From Spirochaetales bacterium (lineage in GTDB: Bacteria; Spirochaetota; Spirochaetia; DAHUYW01), in assembly GCA_027314665.1 (NCBI GenBank), contig DAHVAK010000170.1:1-41109 (forward strand): DNA of 41,109 nt, in the 5' to 3' direction. This document shows positions 16,174 through 24,825 of the stretch, piece after piece. Position numbers and translations under genes: made by a program. Under the pieces are notes generated by a model. The model was not told the origin of the DNA. It saw only the letters and a list, made by a program, of their open reading frames with translations, and searched no databases. Position 1 is the first letter of the stretch. Every line of letters begins with the position of its first letter.

Positions 16174-17537
16174 CACTCCACCATCCTGTCGTCCCAATGG
16201 ATCGATATCTTGCGCTGATCGTCCAGCTCGATGAGATAGTCGAGGAACTCCTTGGTGGCCTTGTCGACATCGAAGCGCCGCATCTGCCCGAGGGCGATCA
16301 TCTCTTCGCCGATAATCGCCGCGCGACGGGCCGAGACGTTGTCGATGATCTTCGATGCAATGGGTTCCTCTTTGCCCTTCAGGATGACCGCGATCTCTCG
16401 ATCATCGTAGTCCCGCAGGATCCTCTGCAGCTCGGCATCGTCGATTCTCAGGATGAGATCGATCGTGAAGACCTTGTCCTTTACCGCCTGCGAGAGCTCG
16501 GGATCGAAATCGGAAAGCTCCTCAAGTATCTTTTCCTCCGAGGAGAGGTCCATATGCTTCAGGATCTCCGCAAGGGCCGAGCGCCCGTCGATCTCCTGGG
16601 TCACGACCGTACCCTGGGTGCGGATGCGCTCCTTCAGGAACTCCTCGATGCGGCCGACCACCTCTTGATCGATCCGCTCCATCTTCGCGATCCTGCGGAT
16701 GACCTCCTTCTGGATGTCCGGCGGAAGATGCTCGACGACCTGGGCCGCCTTCCGCGCCTCCAGATAGGGAAGAATGATGCTCACGGTCGGCGCCGACTCG
16801 TTCTTCAGCAGGAGAAGGATCTGCTCGTATCCGATATCGCCCAAAAACCGAAAGGGAGCCTCGGCCCCGTTGGGAACTACCCTGCGCAGGAAGGCCTTCC
16901 CGCGCTCCTCGCCGAAGGCCGCGACGAGCATGGCCCGCGCAGTTTCGGGCCCTGCCGTAACGCGGTGGCTCCTTTTCTGGGCTACACCGAACTCGCTCAG
17001 GAGCTGCTTCGCCTCGGTGCCGTCAACCGCGCGGATCCGCGCTATCTCCCGTGAGATCCCCTCGATCTCGTCGGGTGTGAAGTGCTTGAGAATTTTGGCC
17101 GCTTCGTCCTGACCGAGGAGCAGGAGGAACTTTGCAACCTTCCGGTAGCCGCGCCCTCCGGCCTCGGCCTTGAGGAGCTGCTCTGCGGTGCCCTTCAGGC
17201 TCGGGGCCGCAGCTTGGGGTTTTGCGCGCGCCCCTTCGGAGGACCCGCGAGGCTCCTTCGCGGGAGAGGAGGCGCCTTCGACCGCCTTCGGGGCGCGCCC
17301 CCCCTTTGCTCCCAGCGGGCTCGAGCCCTTCGCCCGGGCGGCTACCCCGGCAGCGTCCCCGCCGCGCGCGCCCTTTGGCCCTTCGCCGCGAGCCGCTTTC
17401 TTGCCCTTGATGTCGACGGTCACCTTGAGGGCAGCCCCCTCGACGGAAGAACCCGCCTTCGACCGCTTCGAGCCTGAGCCCTTCACCTTGCGGGTGACAG
17501 CGTCGTAGGCAGCGATGCCGCGTTGGAGCTCGTTCAT
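16173..17537 (-). CDS. FliG-type flagellar motor switch protein (FliG1-like) with long N-terminal extension
   Basis: 454 residues against about 340 for ordinary FliG. Residues 1-115 are low-complexity Ala/Gly/Lys/Arg/Pro. The FliG N domain follows (YRKVAKFLLLLGQDEAAKIL, 131-150), then the middle domain with EHLPPDIQKEVIRRIAKMERID (269-290, where canonical FliG has E-H-P-Q) and the C-terminal torque domain (RIDDAELQRILRDYDDREI, 364-382; SARRAAIIGEEMIALG, 402-417). FliG forms the C-ring part that contacts the stator. Spirochaetes encode two FliG proteins, and the divergent, extended form here suggests FliG1, the paralogue that works at one cell pole in Borrelia. Its closeness to alaS recalls Borrelia gene order (from memory). 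It has no ribosome-binding site and a promoter placed at the ATG. Confidence 0.85.
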   Translation of the reverse strand: MNELQRGIAAYDAVTRKVKGSGSKRSKAGSSVEGAALKVTVDIKGKKAARGEGPKGARGGDAAGVAARAKGSSPLGAKGGRAPKAVEGASSPAKEPRGSSEGARAKPQAAAPSLKGTAEQLLKAEAGGRGYRKVAKFLLLLGQDEAAKILKHFTPDEIEGISREIARIRAVDGTEAKQLLSEFGVAQKRSHRVTAGPETARAMLVAAFGEERGKAFLRRVVPNGAEAPFRFLGDIGYEQILLLLKNESAPTVSIILPYLEARKAAQVVEHLPPDIQKEVIRRIAKMERIDQEVVGRIEEFLKERIRTQGTVVTQEIDGRSALAEILKHMDLSSEEKILEELSDFDPELSQAVKDKVFTIDLILRIDDAELQRILRDYDDREIAVILKGKEEPIASKIIDNVSARRAAIIGEEMIALGQMRRFDVDKATKEFLDYLIELDDQRKISIHWDDRMVE

Positions 17538-17542
17538 GGCTC

Positions 17543-17572
17543 ATCTTACCAACCTGTCGCTCGCAAGGTCAA
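17543..17572 (-). promoter_or_regulatory. promoter of the fliG-type gene, placed for a leaderless transcript
   Basis: On the minus strand TTGACC (17572-17567), an 18-base spacer and TAAGAT (17548-17543). The ATG begins at 17537, where transcription itself would start. It runs divergently from the tRNA-Phe promoter. Confidence 0.45.
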
Positions 17573-17588
17573 TGACATGCCTCACTTC

Positions 17589-17617
17589 TTGACTTTTCCG
17601 CTGCCTCGTACTATAAA
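17589..17617 (+). promoter_or_regulatory. tRNA-Phe (and probably pstS) promoter
   Basis: TTGACT at 17589-17594, a 17-base spacer and TATAAA at 17612-17617. The predicted start is near 17624, 11 bases before the mature tRNA 5' end. No pho-box-like direct repeats were seen. Confidence 0.65.
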
Positions 17618-17634
17618 AACCCACATAGACCTGC

Positions 17635-17707
<73 letters not shown>

Positions 17708-17736
17708 TTTCCTACCACCCCTTCGGAGCGATACGC

Positions 17737-18852
17737 ATGGTGAAAACGACCCGTTCGGTTGCGCGCGCCGGCATCCTCCTCCTCGCGGTTGTCGGCATCC
17801 TCCTGAGCTGTGAGAAGCGAGATTCGACGGGCGCAGGCGGCTCGACGCAAGGCTCCTCGGCGCAGCAGCAGTCGGGCGGCGGGCAGCTCATCGGAGCGGG
17901 ATCCTCGTTCGCCTATCCCATCTATTCGAAGATGGGAGCCGAGTTCCAGAAGACCTCCGGGGTGAAGCTGAACTATCAGTCGATTGGGTCGTCCGGCGGA
18001 ATAAAGGGCATCAAGAACAAGGTTGTCGACTTCGGCGGCTCCGACGCCTACCTTACCGACAAGCAGACGGGCGAGTTCGACGCCCCCGTCATTCAGTTTC
18101 CCACGGTGATCGGTGCCATCGTGGTCACCTACAACCTTCCCGGCAATCCTACCCTCAGGCTGACAGGGAGCACCCTGGCGGACATCTTTCTCGGCAAGAT
18201 CGCGAAGTGGAACGATCCTGCCATCGCCTCGACGAATCCCGGCCTCAACCTACCGAATCAGGACATCGTCGTCGCGCACCGTACGGACGGAAGCGGCACC
18301 ACCTTCAATTTCACGCTCTACTTGAGCAGGGTCAGCCCCGCATGGAAGGAGAAGGTCGGCTACAGCACCTCGGTCGATTGGCCCGTCGGTCTCGGTGGAG
18401 CTCAGAACGCCGGGGTTGCGGCAATCGTGAAGCAGACCCCGGGAGCGATCGGCTACGTCGAGCTCGCCTATGCGACGCAGAACGCCCTGAGCTATGCGAC
18501 GATCCAGAATAGGGCTGGCAATTGGATCGTCCCTTCCCTTGCGTCGACCTCGGCCGCCGCCGACACCGAGATTCCTTCCGACGGGCGCATCTACCTCGAC
18601 GACACCGATGCCGCGCAGGGCTACCCGATCGCGACCCTAACCTGGATCATCGCCTACAAGGAGCAGGACTACGGCGGGCGGAGCCTGCGCCATGCGAAGC
18701 GGCTCGTCGACTTCTTCTGGTGGATGATTCATGAGGGTCAAGCCTATGCCGAACCCCTTGAGTATTCGCCGCTTCCTCCTGCGGCGGTGAAGGCGGATGA
18801 GGCGATCATCAAGTCCATCACCTTCGACGGCAAGCCCCTTCGTTCGGACTGA
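17737..18852 (+). CDS. pstS: phosphate-binding lipoprotein PstS
   Basis: 371-residue high-affinity phosphate-binding protein. A lipoprotein signal peptide ends in the lipobox LLSC (Cys at about residue 28). The mature part opens with GAGSSFAYPIYSKMGAEF and includes GSSGGIKGI, DFGGSDAYLT, the HRTDGSGTTFNFT phosphate-binding stretch and QTPGAIGYVE, all typical of PstS. ATG 17737 is chosen because it follows GGAG and gives the signal peptide at once; the frame is open further upstream but there it runs through the tRNA. No pstC, pstA, pstB or phoU follows: the next gene is on the other strand 25 bases away. It is probably read from the tRNA-Phe promoter, an unusual arrangement. Confidence 0.95.
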   Translation: MVKTTRSVARAGILLLAVVGILLSCEKRDSTGAGGSTQGSSAQQQSGGGQLIGAGSSFAYPIYSKMGAEFQKTSGVKLNYQSIGSSGGIKGIKNKVVDFGGSDAYLTDKQTGEFDAPVIQFPTVIGAIVVTYNLPGNPTLRLTGSTLADIFLGKIAKWNDPAIASTNPGLNLPNQDIVVAHRTDGSGTTFNFTLYLSRVSPAWKEKVGYSTSVDWPVGLGGAQNAGVAAIVKQTPGAIGYVELAYATQNALSYATIQNRAGNWIVPSLASTSAAADTEIPSDGRIYLDDTDAAQGYPIATLTWIIAYKEQDYGGRSLRHAKRLVDFFWWMIHEGQAYAEPLEYSPLPPAAVKADEAIIKSITFDGKPLRSD

Positions 18853-18877
18853 CGGCAAGGACCCCGCCGCTCCCTCG

Positions 18878-19525
18878 CTACAGCGCCAAGAGCTTGATCT
18901 CCACCCCGTTCCCGATGACAACCCGCGCAAACCTGCCGCTGCGAAAGGGGCCCGGGTTCGCCAGCTGAGTGCGCCCGAGGGTGTCGGTTCCGATCGATTC
19001 ATGGATGTGCCCCGAGAAGCACGCGAGCGGCTCGGTTCGTTCGATGAAGGCTCGCACCGATGCGCTTCCGACGTGGCGAGTCCTGCGAACGAGATCGGTC
19101 CGCGTGCCAAAGGCCGGCTGGTGCGAAACCAGGATGAAGGGCTCGCGGAGGCCCGCAGCTGCCTGCTCGAGGAGCGCAGCAATCTCCTCCTCAGTGTGGG
19201 TATTGGGGGTTGGTGCCGGGCCCGGAAGCGAGCCGCCGAGACCGCAGAAGCCGATCCCGCCTACCATGCGATTGCGGGCGGCGATGTTCAGCCCCTCTTC
19301 GTCGAGATAGTCCTCGACCTCAGGCATATCGCAGTTGCCGCAAACCGCGAGGATCGCAGGGTTGTAGCGTCGAATCGTGTCGACGATCGCGGCGGCCTCC
19401 CGCCTGCCCCCGAAGTTCGTGATATCCCCGGCAAGGATGACGAGGTCGGCGCTCCGCAGCTCGTGGGCGCACGCCTCGATGTAGCGGTCGCTGCCGTGAA
19501 TATCGGTCAGGGTTAGGATAACCAT
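18878..19525 (-). CDS. calcineurin-like metallophosphoesterase
   Basis: 215 residues with the complete set of binuclear-metal motifs: DIHGS (D8, H10), GDITNFGG, GNCD, a histidine in LVSHQP and GHIHES near the C terminus. This corresponds to the YfcE/MJ0936-like or Rv0805-like small phosphodiesterases that act on nucleotides or model phosphodiesters. The substrate is unknown. The ATG at 19525 follows GAGGAGAG; the longer open frame upstream lacks a start signal. It lies 19 bases downstream of the ABC ATPase and is the last gene of the minus-strand run from gltX. Confidence 0.88.
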   Translation of the reverse strand: MVILTLTDIHGSDRYIEACAHELRSADLVILAGDITNFGGRREAAAIVDTIRRYNPAILAVCGNCDMPEVEDYLDEEGLNIAARNRMVGGIGFCGLGGSLPGPAPTPNTHTEEEIAALLEQAAAGLREPFILVSHQPAFGTRTDLVRRTRHVGSASVRAFIERTEPLACFSGHIHESIGTDTLGRTQLANPGPFRSGRFARVVIGNGVEIKLLAL

Positions 19526-19544
19526 CGTCTCTCCTCTCGCGCGC

Positions 19545-20321
19545 TCAGCGCGCAACGCCCAACAGAAGGTACAGCTCTCGCTCGAGGTCCAGGATCCGCC
19601 CATCGCGGAGGGAGCGCCCTCCGTGGGGAAGGGTGTTTCGCAGCGATCCGACGACGGCGGCCGGTCGCGGCGAGAGCACCGTGACTACGTCCCCGAGGAG
19701 GAGAGCCTCCTGGACATCGTGGGTAACAAAAAGCACGGTCCGCTGATCCGCTTGCCAGAGCTTCTCGAAGGCCCCCATGAGTGAGACCTTGAGGGAGAGA
19801 TCCAGGGCCTGGAAGGGCTCGTCCATGATCAGGAGGTCCGCCGGAAAGGCGAAGGCCCGCGCAATCGCGACCCGCTGGCGCATGCCCCCGCTCAGGGAGT
19901 CCGGATAGTAGTCCTTGAACTCGCTTAAGCCCACGAGATCGAGGAAGCGGGAAATGAGCTCGCGGTCGCCCGCCTGCGGGCCTCCACGGCGAGCGTGCGG
20001 CCCCCCCGCGGTCCGGTCCTCCGCTCGACTGGGTCCGGGACGGGCCCCCCGCAGCACGAAGTCGAGGTTGCCCTCTACGCTCTTCCAAGGCAGGAGGCGC
20101 GGCTCCTGAAAAAGGTAGCTTGTCCGCCTTCCGGAGATTCCCGCAATGGTTCCCGCATCCGCCTCGGTCACACCCGAGAGGATATTGAGGAGGGTCGTCT
20201 TTCCGCAGCCCGAGGGTCCGAGGATGACCGAAACCGCACCCTCCTCGAGATCGAGCGAAAGATCCGTGAAGACCGCAAGCTCACCGTAGGACTTCGCGAG
20301 CGAGCGGATCTGGATTCCCAT
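19545..20321 (-). CDS. ABC importer ATP-binding protein (SsuB/TauB/ThiZ type)
   Basis: 258 residues. Walker A GPSGCGKT (35-42), Q-loop FQEPRLLPW (71-79), signature LSGGM (143-147), Walker B LLIMDEP (163-169) and H-loop VTHDVQEA are all intact. The Q-loop form with R-L-L-P-W is characteristic of nitrate/sulfonate/taurine/pyrimidine-type importers. Residues about 91-119 are an Arg/Gly/Pro-rich insertion in the helical domain that normal members lack. The start is ATG 20321, 7 bases after the permease stop, with GGAG 12 bases upstream; an in-frame TTG seven codons earlier is an alternative. It energises the permease encoded just upstream. Confidence 0.92.
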   Translation of the reverse strand: MGIQIRSLAKSYGELAVFTDLSLDLEEGAVSVILGPSGCGKTTLLNILSGVTEADAGTIAGISGRRTSYLFQEPRLLPWKSVEGNLDFVLRGARPGPSRAEDRTAGGPHARRGGPQAGDRELISRFLDLVGLSEFKDYYPDSLSGGMRQRVAIARAFAFPADLLIMDEPFQALDLSLKVSLMGAFEKLWQADQRTVLFVTHDVQEALLLGDVVTVLSPRPAAVVGSLRNTLPHGGRSLRDGRILDLERELYLLLGVAR

Positions 20322-20328
20322 CGGCTTT

Positions 20329-21177
20329 TCAGGCTCCGTCAAAGCGATTTCGCCACGGCAGGCGTCGGTCGACCAGAAGGAGCAGGGCATCGGAGGCGCC
20401 GCTCAACAAGATAGCGACGAGCGTCCAGGCGAAGACCTCGGCGGTGTCCAGGCGATACCGCGCGAGGGCAAGCCCGCTTCCGATGGCGTGCACCGGCTGC
20501 GCGAGGACCTCCGCCGCGACCACCACCTTCCAGGTAATCCCGAGGGCGGTTGATGCCCCCGCGATGAGATAGGGAAAGACCGAGGGAAGATGGATCCCGG
20601 TGACGATCCGGGGGCCGGGAACTCGATAGGCCTTTGCCATCTCAAGCAGCCTCCGATCGACCGCATGGACCCCCTCGATGACGTTCCCGCACACGATGGG
20701 AAATCCCATGAGAAGTCCGACAAAAACCGGGACCTCGTCGGTATGAAACCAGATCAGGGCGAGGAGAATGACCGACATGACCGGAGTGCTGCGCATGACG
20801 GTCAGAAAGGGGCTTACGAAGCTCCGCGCGAGGCGGCTGTAGCCGGCCAGCCCTCCGACCGCCATCCCCAGGAGGGCCGACAGCAGGAAGCCCGCAAGCC
20901 CCCGCAGGAGCGTGGCCCCGACCGCCTCCCAGAAGCCCATCGAGCCGAGCAGGCCGGATAGAGCCGCAAGCGTTTCCGCAGGCGAGGGAAGGATGATCGG
21001 GGAGCCGAAGGCGAGCGAGCCGAGCTGCCAGACCACGAGCAGGATCCCGACGGCGGCGAACGCGGCCCACCGGTTCTTCCGCCTGCCGCCTCGCGCGCCG
21101 CCCTGCCCGGGAGCCGTCGAGCGCCGCCCCCGCCTTCCCCGGCCGCGCGGCTCAGTAGGTGATGTAGAACTGCTCAT
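20329..21177 (-). CDS. ABC importer permease (SsuC/TauC/ThiX type)
   Basis: 282 residues. A basic, Arg/Gly-rich cytoplasmic N terminus (residues 1-36) precedes about six membrane helices. Signatures are PSPAETLAAL near the first helix and the cytoplasmic EAA-type loop EMAKAYRVPGPRIVTGIHLPS. ALGITWKVVVAAEVL is typical of the sulfonate/nitrate permease group. The ATG at 21177 lies within the 3' end of the binding-protein gene (26-base overlap), supporting translational coupling. It forms the membrane channel with the ATPase downstream. Confidence 0.92.
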   Translation of the reverse strand: MSSSTSPTEPRGRGRRGRRSTAPGQGGARGGRRKNRWAAFAAVGILLVVWQLGSLAFGSPIILPSPAETLAALSGLLGSMGFWEAVGATLLRGLAGFLLSALLGMAVGGLAGYSRLARSFVSPFLTVMRSTPVMSVILLALIWFHTDEVPVFVGLLMGFPIVCGNVIEGVHAVDRRLLEMAKAYRVPGPRIVTGIHLPSVFPYLIAGASTALGITWKVVVAAEVLAQPVHAIGSGLALARYRLDTAEVFAWTLVAILLSGASDALLLLVDRRLPWRNRFDGA

Positions 21178-22147
21178 CCGGCATGCGCCCCCCTATCGAT
21201 GCAGGGTCGTAGGAATAGAGAACCTGAAGAAAGCGCTCGACGGCAGGGAGCGCCTCGCGAGCGGGAACGTAGCGAAGGGAAAGGCGCGGAATGGCGGCGG
21301 CGATCACCTCGGCAGGCATGTCGAGGTAGCGGTGCGCGAGCGCCCCCGCCTCCTCCCGATGGGCGATGACCCACTCCATGGAGGAGCGCTCCGCGTGAAG
21401 AAAGCGCAGGACCTCCTTCGGGGCGCTCTCGGCGAGACTCCGCTTCACCACGAGACCCGTGAGGGGATAGCCATGGTCGCTCCCTTCGACCGTTCGCCAC
21501 GCCTGCTGCAGGTCGATCGCGACGTGGAGCGAAGGGTTCTTCGCGAGCGCAATCGAAACGAAGGGCTCCGGCAGGACCGCAAGATCCACTCGACCTGCCG
21601 CGAGAGCGAGCGCGAGCTCGGAGTGTGCATACGTGAAGATCTGACGGAGCCCATGCACCGGATCGACGCCGCTCTTCTCGAGGAGGTAGTCCACGATGAA
21701 CTCCGGCGCGGAGCCCTGCGAACTGCCGTAGAGGGTCTTTCCGGCAAGATCGCGAAGGGAATGGATATCGCTTCGGGAGGTGACGACGTAGAGCACCCCG
21801 CCTCCGGTCGTCGCCGCGAGCCGGATGGGCGCCCCCCGCGCGTAGAGATTGGCGGCGAGATTGATAGGCAGGAAAGCGAAGTCCGCCTCGCCGGAAAGGA
21901 GGCGCGCGACGATGAGGTCCGGGGAGGCCACTGCCTCCACCGACGCGCGGTAGCCGTCTCCGAGATCGGGCGGGGTGCGAAACAGGGCAAGCATCCCGAT
22001 GGAGGTCGGGCCCTTCAGCCCGAAGACGTGGAGCACCCGATCGGGGGGAGCCTCCGCGCGCCCCTCGGCGGAGGACCAGCCGCAGGGAAGGAGAAGGAGC
22101 GCTGCGAGGAGGAGAAGAAATCCCAATGCAGTACGCTTGAAGATCAT
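21152..22147 (-). CDS. ABC importer substrate-binding protein (NMT1/SsuA-like)
   Basis: 331 residues from ATG 22147, beginning with a charged pair and a long hydrophobic signal segment (MIFKRTALGFLLLLAALLLL). A cysteine follows (LLPCG) but the Pro makes a lipobox doubtful. The mature part has the NMT1/SsuA pattern: GPTSIGMLALF, LLSGEADFAFLPINLAANLYARG, LAGKTLYGSSQGSAPEFIVDYLL and VDLAVLPEPFVSIAL. Candidate ligands for the family are sulfonates, nitrate, thiamine pyrimidine precursors and others, and nothing nearby decides among them. A TTG start eight codons upstream is possible. It begins 63 bases after the tyrS stop with no separate promoter seen and no TPP-type riboswitch recognised. Confidence 0.88.
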   Translation of the reverse strand: MIFKRTALGFLLLLAALLLLPCGWSSAEGRAEAPPDRVLHVFGLKGPTSIGMLALFRTPPDLGDGYRASVEAVASPDLIVARLLSGEADFAFLPINLAANLYARGAPIRLAATTGGGVLYVVTSRSDIHSLRDLAGKTLYGSSQGSAPEFIVDYLLEKSGVDPVHGLRQIFTYAHSELALALAAGRVDLAVLPEPFVSIALAKNPSLHVAIDLQQAWRTVEGSDHGYPLTGLVVKRSLAESAPKEVLRFLHAERSSMEWVIAHREEAGALAHRYLDMPAEVIAAAIPRLSLRYVPAREALPAVERFLQVLYSYDPASIGGRMPDEQFYITY

Positions 22148-22210
22148 GGTCACGTTTCGGCAGATGGGCAAGTCCGCGGAAATCTGCCGCCCGCCGGGGC
22201 GGCGAGTTCT

Positions 22211-23470
22211 CTATCCTACGATGATCCGAAAGTAGCGCTTCTTGCCCGCCCGTAGGAGCAACTGCCCCTCCTTTGCCCAGGTCGTTTCGACCGGCTGGTC
22301 GACGTCGGAGACCTTTTTGTCATCGATGAAGGCGCCGCCCTGCTGCACGAGACGGCGCGCATCACTCTTGGAGCTGCAGAGGCTCGTGCGCGCAAAGAGC
22401 TCCGCGGCGCTCATGAGCGCGAGCTCTACCGCGGGGATGGAAAGGGAGGGCACGCCGTCGAGAGCGCCCCCTTCCGCCGGGGCGCCGGAGAATCCGTCGC
22501 TGCGCATCCCCCCGAAGGCGGCTCGAGCCGCGTCTTGCGCAGCCTCGGCCTCCGCCTCTCCGTGGACGATGGAGGTGATCTCGTAGGCGAGCCGTTCCTT
22601 CGCTCCGTTGATCGCTTGGTCCCGCAGCGAGCCGAGCTCATGGGCCTCCGCGACCGGCAGGAAGGTGAAGCGCAGGAGGAACTTCTCCACGTCGGCATCC
22701 GGCACGTTGCGCCAGAACTGGTAGAACTCGTACGGGGGGGTCAGCTGCGGATCGAGGAAAAGGGCTCCTCCTTCGCTTTTTCCCATCTTCTTGCCGTCGG
22801 ATCGCGTGACCAGCGGCGAGGTGAGGGCGAAGGCCTCCGCGCCCTCGACCCTGCGGATGAGATCCATTCCGGCGACGATGTTGCCCCACTGGTCGTCGCC
22901 GCCCATCTGGAGCCTGCAGCCGTGGCGCCGATAGAGCATGAGGTAATCGTAGGACTGCAGGATCTGATAGTTGAACTCGATGAAGGAGAGCCCGGTCTCC
23001 AAGCGCATCTTGTAGGTCTCGAAGCTGAGCATCCGGTTCACCGAGAAATGAACCCCGATGTCGCGAAGGAAATCGATGTAGTTGAGGCCTGCAAGCCATT
23101 CGGCGTTGTCGACCATGAGCGCCTTCCCTTCCCCGAAGTCGAGGAAGCGGGCGATCTGCTTGCGAAAGGACTCTGCGTTCGCGTTGATGGTCTCGATCGG
23201 CAGGATCCTGCGCGCTTCGGTGCGGCCGGTCGGGTCGCCGATGCGGGTCGTCCCGCCGCCGATGAGGGCGATCGGTCGGTGCCCGAGCCGCTGAAGGTGG
23301 GCCATGAGCATGAGCTGCTGAAGATGGCCGACATGGAGGCTTGCGGCGGTGGCATCGAAGCCGATGTAGAAGGTCACCTGCTGCGAGCCAAGGAGCCGGC
23401 GAAGCCCCTCCTCGTCGGAGCATTGGCTCACGAAGCCTCGCTCTTTGAGCCCCGCGAAAGCGTCGCTCAT
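22211..23470 (-). CDS. tyrS: tyrosine--tRNA ligase
   Basis: 419-residue class I synthetase. The HIGH motif is LHVGH near residue 45, and IGGGTTRIGDPTG and the tyrosine pocket QMGGDDQWGNI are standard. The KMSKS loop reads KKMGKS. The C-terminal S4 RNA-binding domain follows (SSKSDARRLVQQGGAFID). The start ATG overlaps the glyQS stop (ATGA) and gives the expected N terminus. An Ala/Gly/Glu-rich linker of about 40 residues before the S4 region is longer than usual. Confidence 0.96.
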   Translation of the reverse strand: MSDAFAGLKERGFVSQCSDEEGLRRLLGSQQVTFYIGFDATAASLHVGHLQQLMLMAHLQRLGHRPIALIGGGTTRIGDPTGRTEARRILPIETINANAESFRKQIARFLDFGEGKALMVDNAEWLAGLNYIDFLRDIGVHFSVNRMLSFETYKMRLETGLSFIEFNYQILQSYDYLMLYRRHGCRLQMGGDDQWGNIVAGMDLIRRVEGAEAFALTSPLVTRSDGKKMGKSEGGALFLDPQLTPPYEFYQFWRNVPDADVEKFLLRFTFLPVAEAHELGSLRDQAINGAKERLAYEITSIVHGEAEAEAAQDAARAAFGGMRSDGFSGAPAEGGALDGVPSLSIPAVELALMSAAELFARTSLCSSKSDARRLVQQGGAFIDDKKVSDVDQPVETTWAKEGQLLLRAGKKRYFRIIVG

Positions 23471-24825
23471 GTGCCGGTCCTCTTGTAGGCCTTGATCTCC
23501 TTGCGGATGCGCTCGGAAAGCTCGGGGATCGCGACCCGCACCTGCTCCATCGTGTCGCGGAAGCGAAGGGTAACCGTGTTGTCGTCCTTGGACTGATAGT
23601 CGACCGTTATGCAGTAGGGGGTGCCAATCTCCTCCTGACGGCGGTAGCGCCGCCCGATCGCGCCGCCCTGATCGTAGAAGGTCGTGAAGTCCTCCCGCAG
23701 GTTCTTCTCGATCTCGTGGGCGATCTCGGGAAGGCCGTCCTTCTTCACGAGGGGGAAGACCCCGACCGTGACCGGGGCGAGCAGGGGATGGAAATGCAGC
23801 ACCACCCGCGACTCCTCCTCCCCCGGAACCTCCTCCTCGTCGTAGGCGTCGGCGAGGACCACCAGCACGGTCCGGGTCAGCCCTGCGGAGGTCTCGATGA
23901 TGTAGGGCACGTAGCGCTCGTGGCTCTCCTCGTCGAGGTAGTTCAGATCCTTGCCGGAAAACTCCGCGTGCCGGGAGAGGTCGTAGTTGGTGCGGTTGTG
24001 GATCCCCTCGAGCTCCTTCCATCCGAAGGGAAACTCGTACTCGATGTCGAAAGCGACCTTGGCATAGAAGGCGAGCTCATCGGGACCGTGCTGGTGGAAG
24101 TGCAGCTTGCTCGGGCGGATCCCGAGCTTCGCGTAGTAGGCCATGCGCTCCGCCTTCCAGTGCTCGAACCACCTGTCGTCCTCCGAGGGCTTGATGAAGA
24201 ACTGCATCTCCATCTGCTCGAACTCGCAGGTGCGGAAGATGAAGTTCTTGGTCGTGATCTCATTGCGGAAGGCCTTGCCGATCTGCGCGATGCCGAAGGG
24301 GATCTTCACCCTGCTCGACTGGACGACACTGCGGAAGTTCACGTAGATGCCCTGGGCGGTCTCCGGGCGAAGATAGACGACCGAGGCCTCGTCCTCGACG
24401 GGACCGATGTGGGTCTTGAACATGAGGTTGAAGTTGCGCGGCTCGGTGAGCTGGCCCCCGCACTCCGGACACTTCCGCGTCTTTCGATTCTCCTCGGGGA
24501 GCTGATCCTCACGGAAGCGATTCTTGCAGCTCTTGCAGTCGACTAGGGGGTCGGTGAAGTTCGCTACGTGACCCGACGCCTCCCAAACCCGGGGGTGCAT
24601 CATGATGGCGGCATCGAGACCCACGATATTGTCGTGGAGCTGCGTCATCTCCCGCCACCAGAAGTCCCGGATCCGATTCTTGAGCTCCACCCCGAGCGGC
24701 CCGTAGTCCCAGGCCGATGAAAGCCCTCCGTATATCTCGCTTGACTGAAAGATGAAGCCTCGCCGCTTGGCCAGCGAGACCAGCTTGTCCATCGTCGCCA
24801 CGCCGTTGTTGACCGTATCAGCCAT
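23467..24825 (-). CDS. glyQS: glycine--tRNA ligase, single-chain alpha2 class
   Basis: 452-residue class II enzyme of the homodimeric type, not the E. coli alpha/beta type. Motif 1 begins GGLSSAWDYGPLG. A four-cysteine zinc site (CKSC and CPEC about 30 residues apart, near residues 90-120) is inserted, as in Thermus. Motif 2 is FRNEITTKNFIFRTCEFEQ, and the C-terminal anticodon domain ends with RFRDTMEQVRV. ATG 24825 follows GAGG by 9 bases and overlaps the end of gltX by 8 bases; a start five codons earlier is possible. It is the second gene of the three-synthetase run. Confidence 0.96.
   Translation of the reverse strand: MADTVNNGVATMDKLVSLAKRRGFIFQSSEIYGGLSSAWDYGPLGVELKNRIRDFWWREMTQLHDNIVGLDAAIMMHPRVWEASGHVANFTDPLVDCKSCKNRFREDQLPEENRKTRKCPECGGQLTEPRNFNLMFKTHIGPVEDEASVVYLRPETAQGIYVNFRSVVQSSRVKIPFGIAQIGKAFRNEITTKNFIFRTCEFEQMEMQFFIKPSEDDRWFEHWKAERMAYYAKLGIRPSKLHFHQHGPDELAFYAKVAFDIEYEFPFGWKELEGIHNRTNYDLSRHAEFSGKDLNYLDEESHERYVPYIIETSAGLTRTVLVVLADAYDEEEVPGEEESRVVLHFHPLLAPVTVGVFPLVKKDGLPEIAHEIEKNLREDFTTFYDQGGAIGRRYRRQEEIGTPYCITVDYQSKDDNTVTLRFRDTMEQVRVAIPELSERIRKEIKAYKRTGT

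Noticed and set aside
22148-22210. TPP riboswitch before the SsuA-like binding protein gene
   Set aside because: Only 63 bases separate it from tyrS and no conserved TPP-riboswitch core (CUGAGA-type) is seen.
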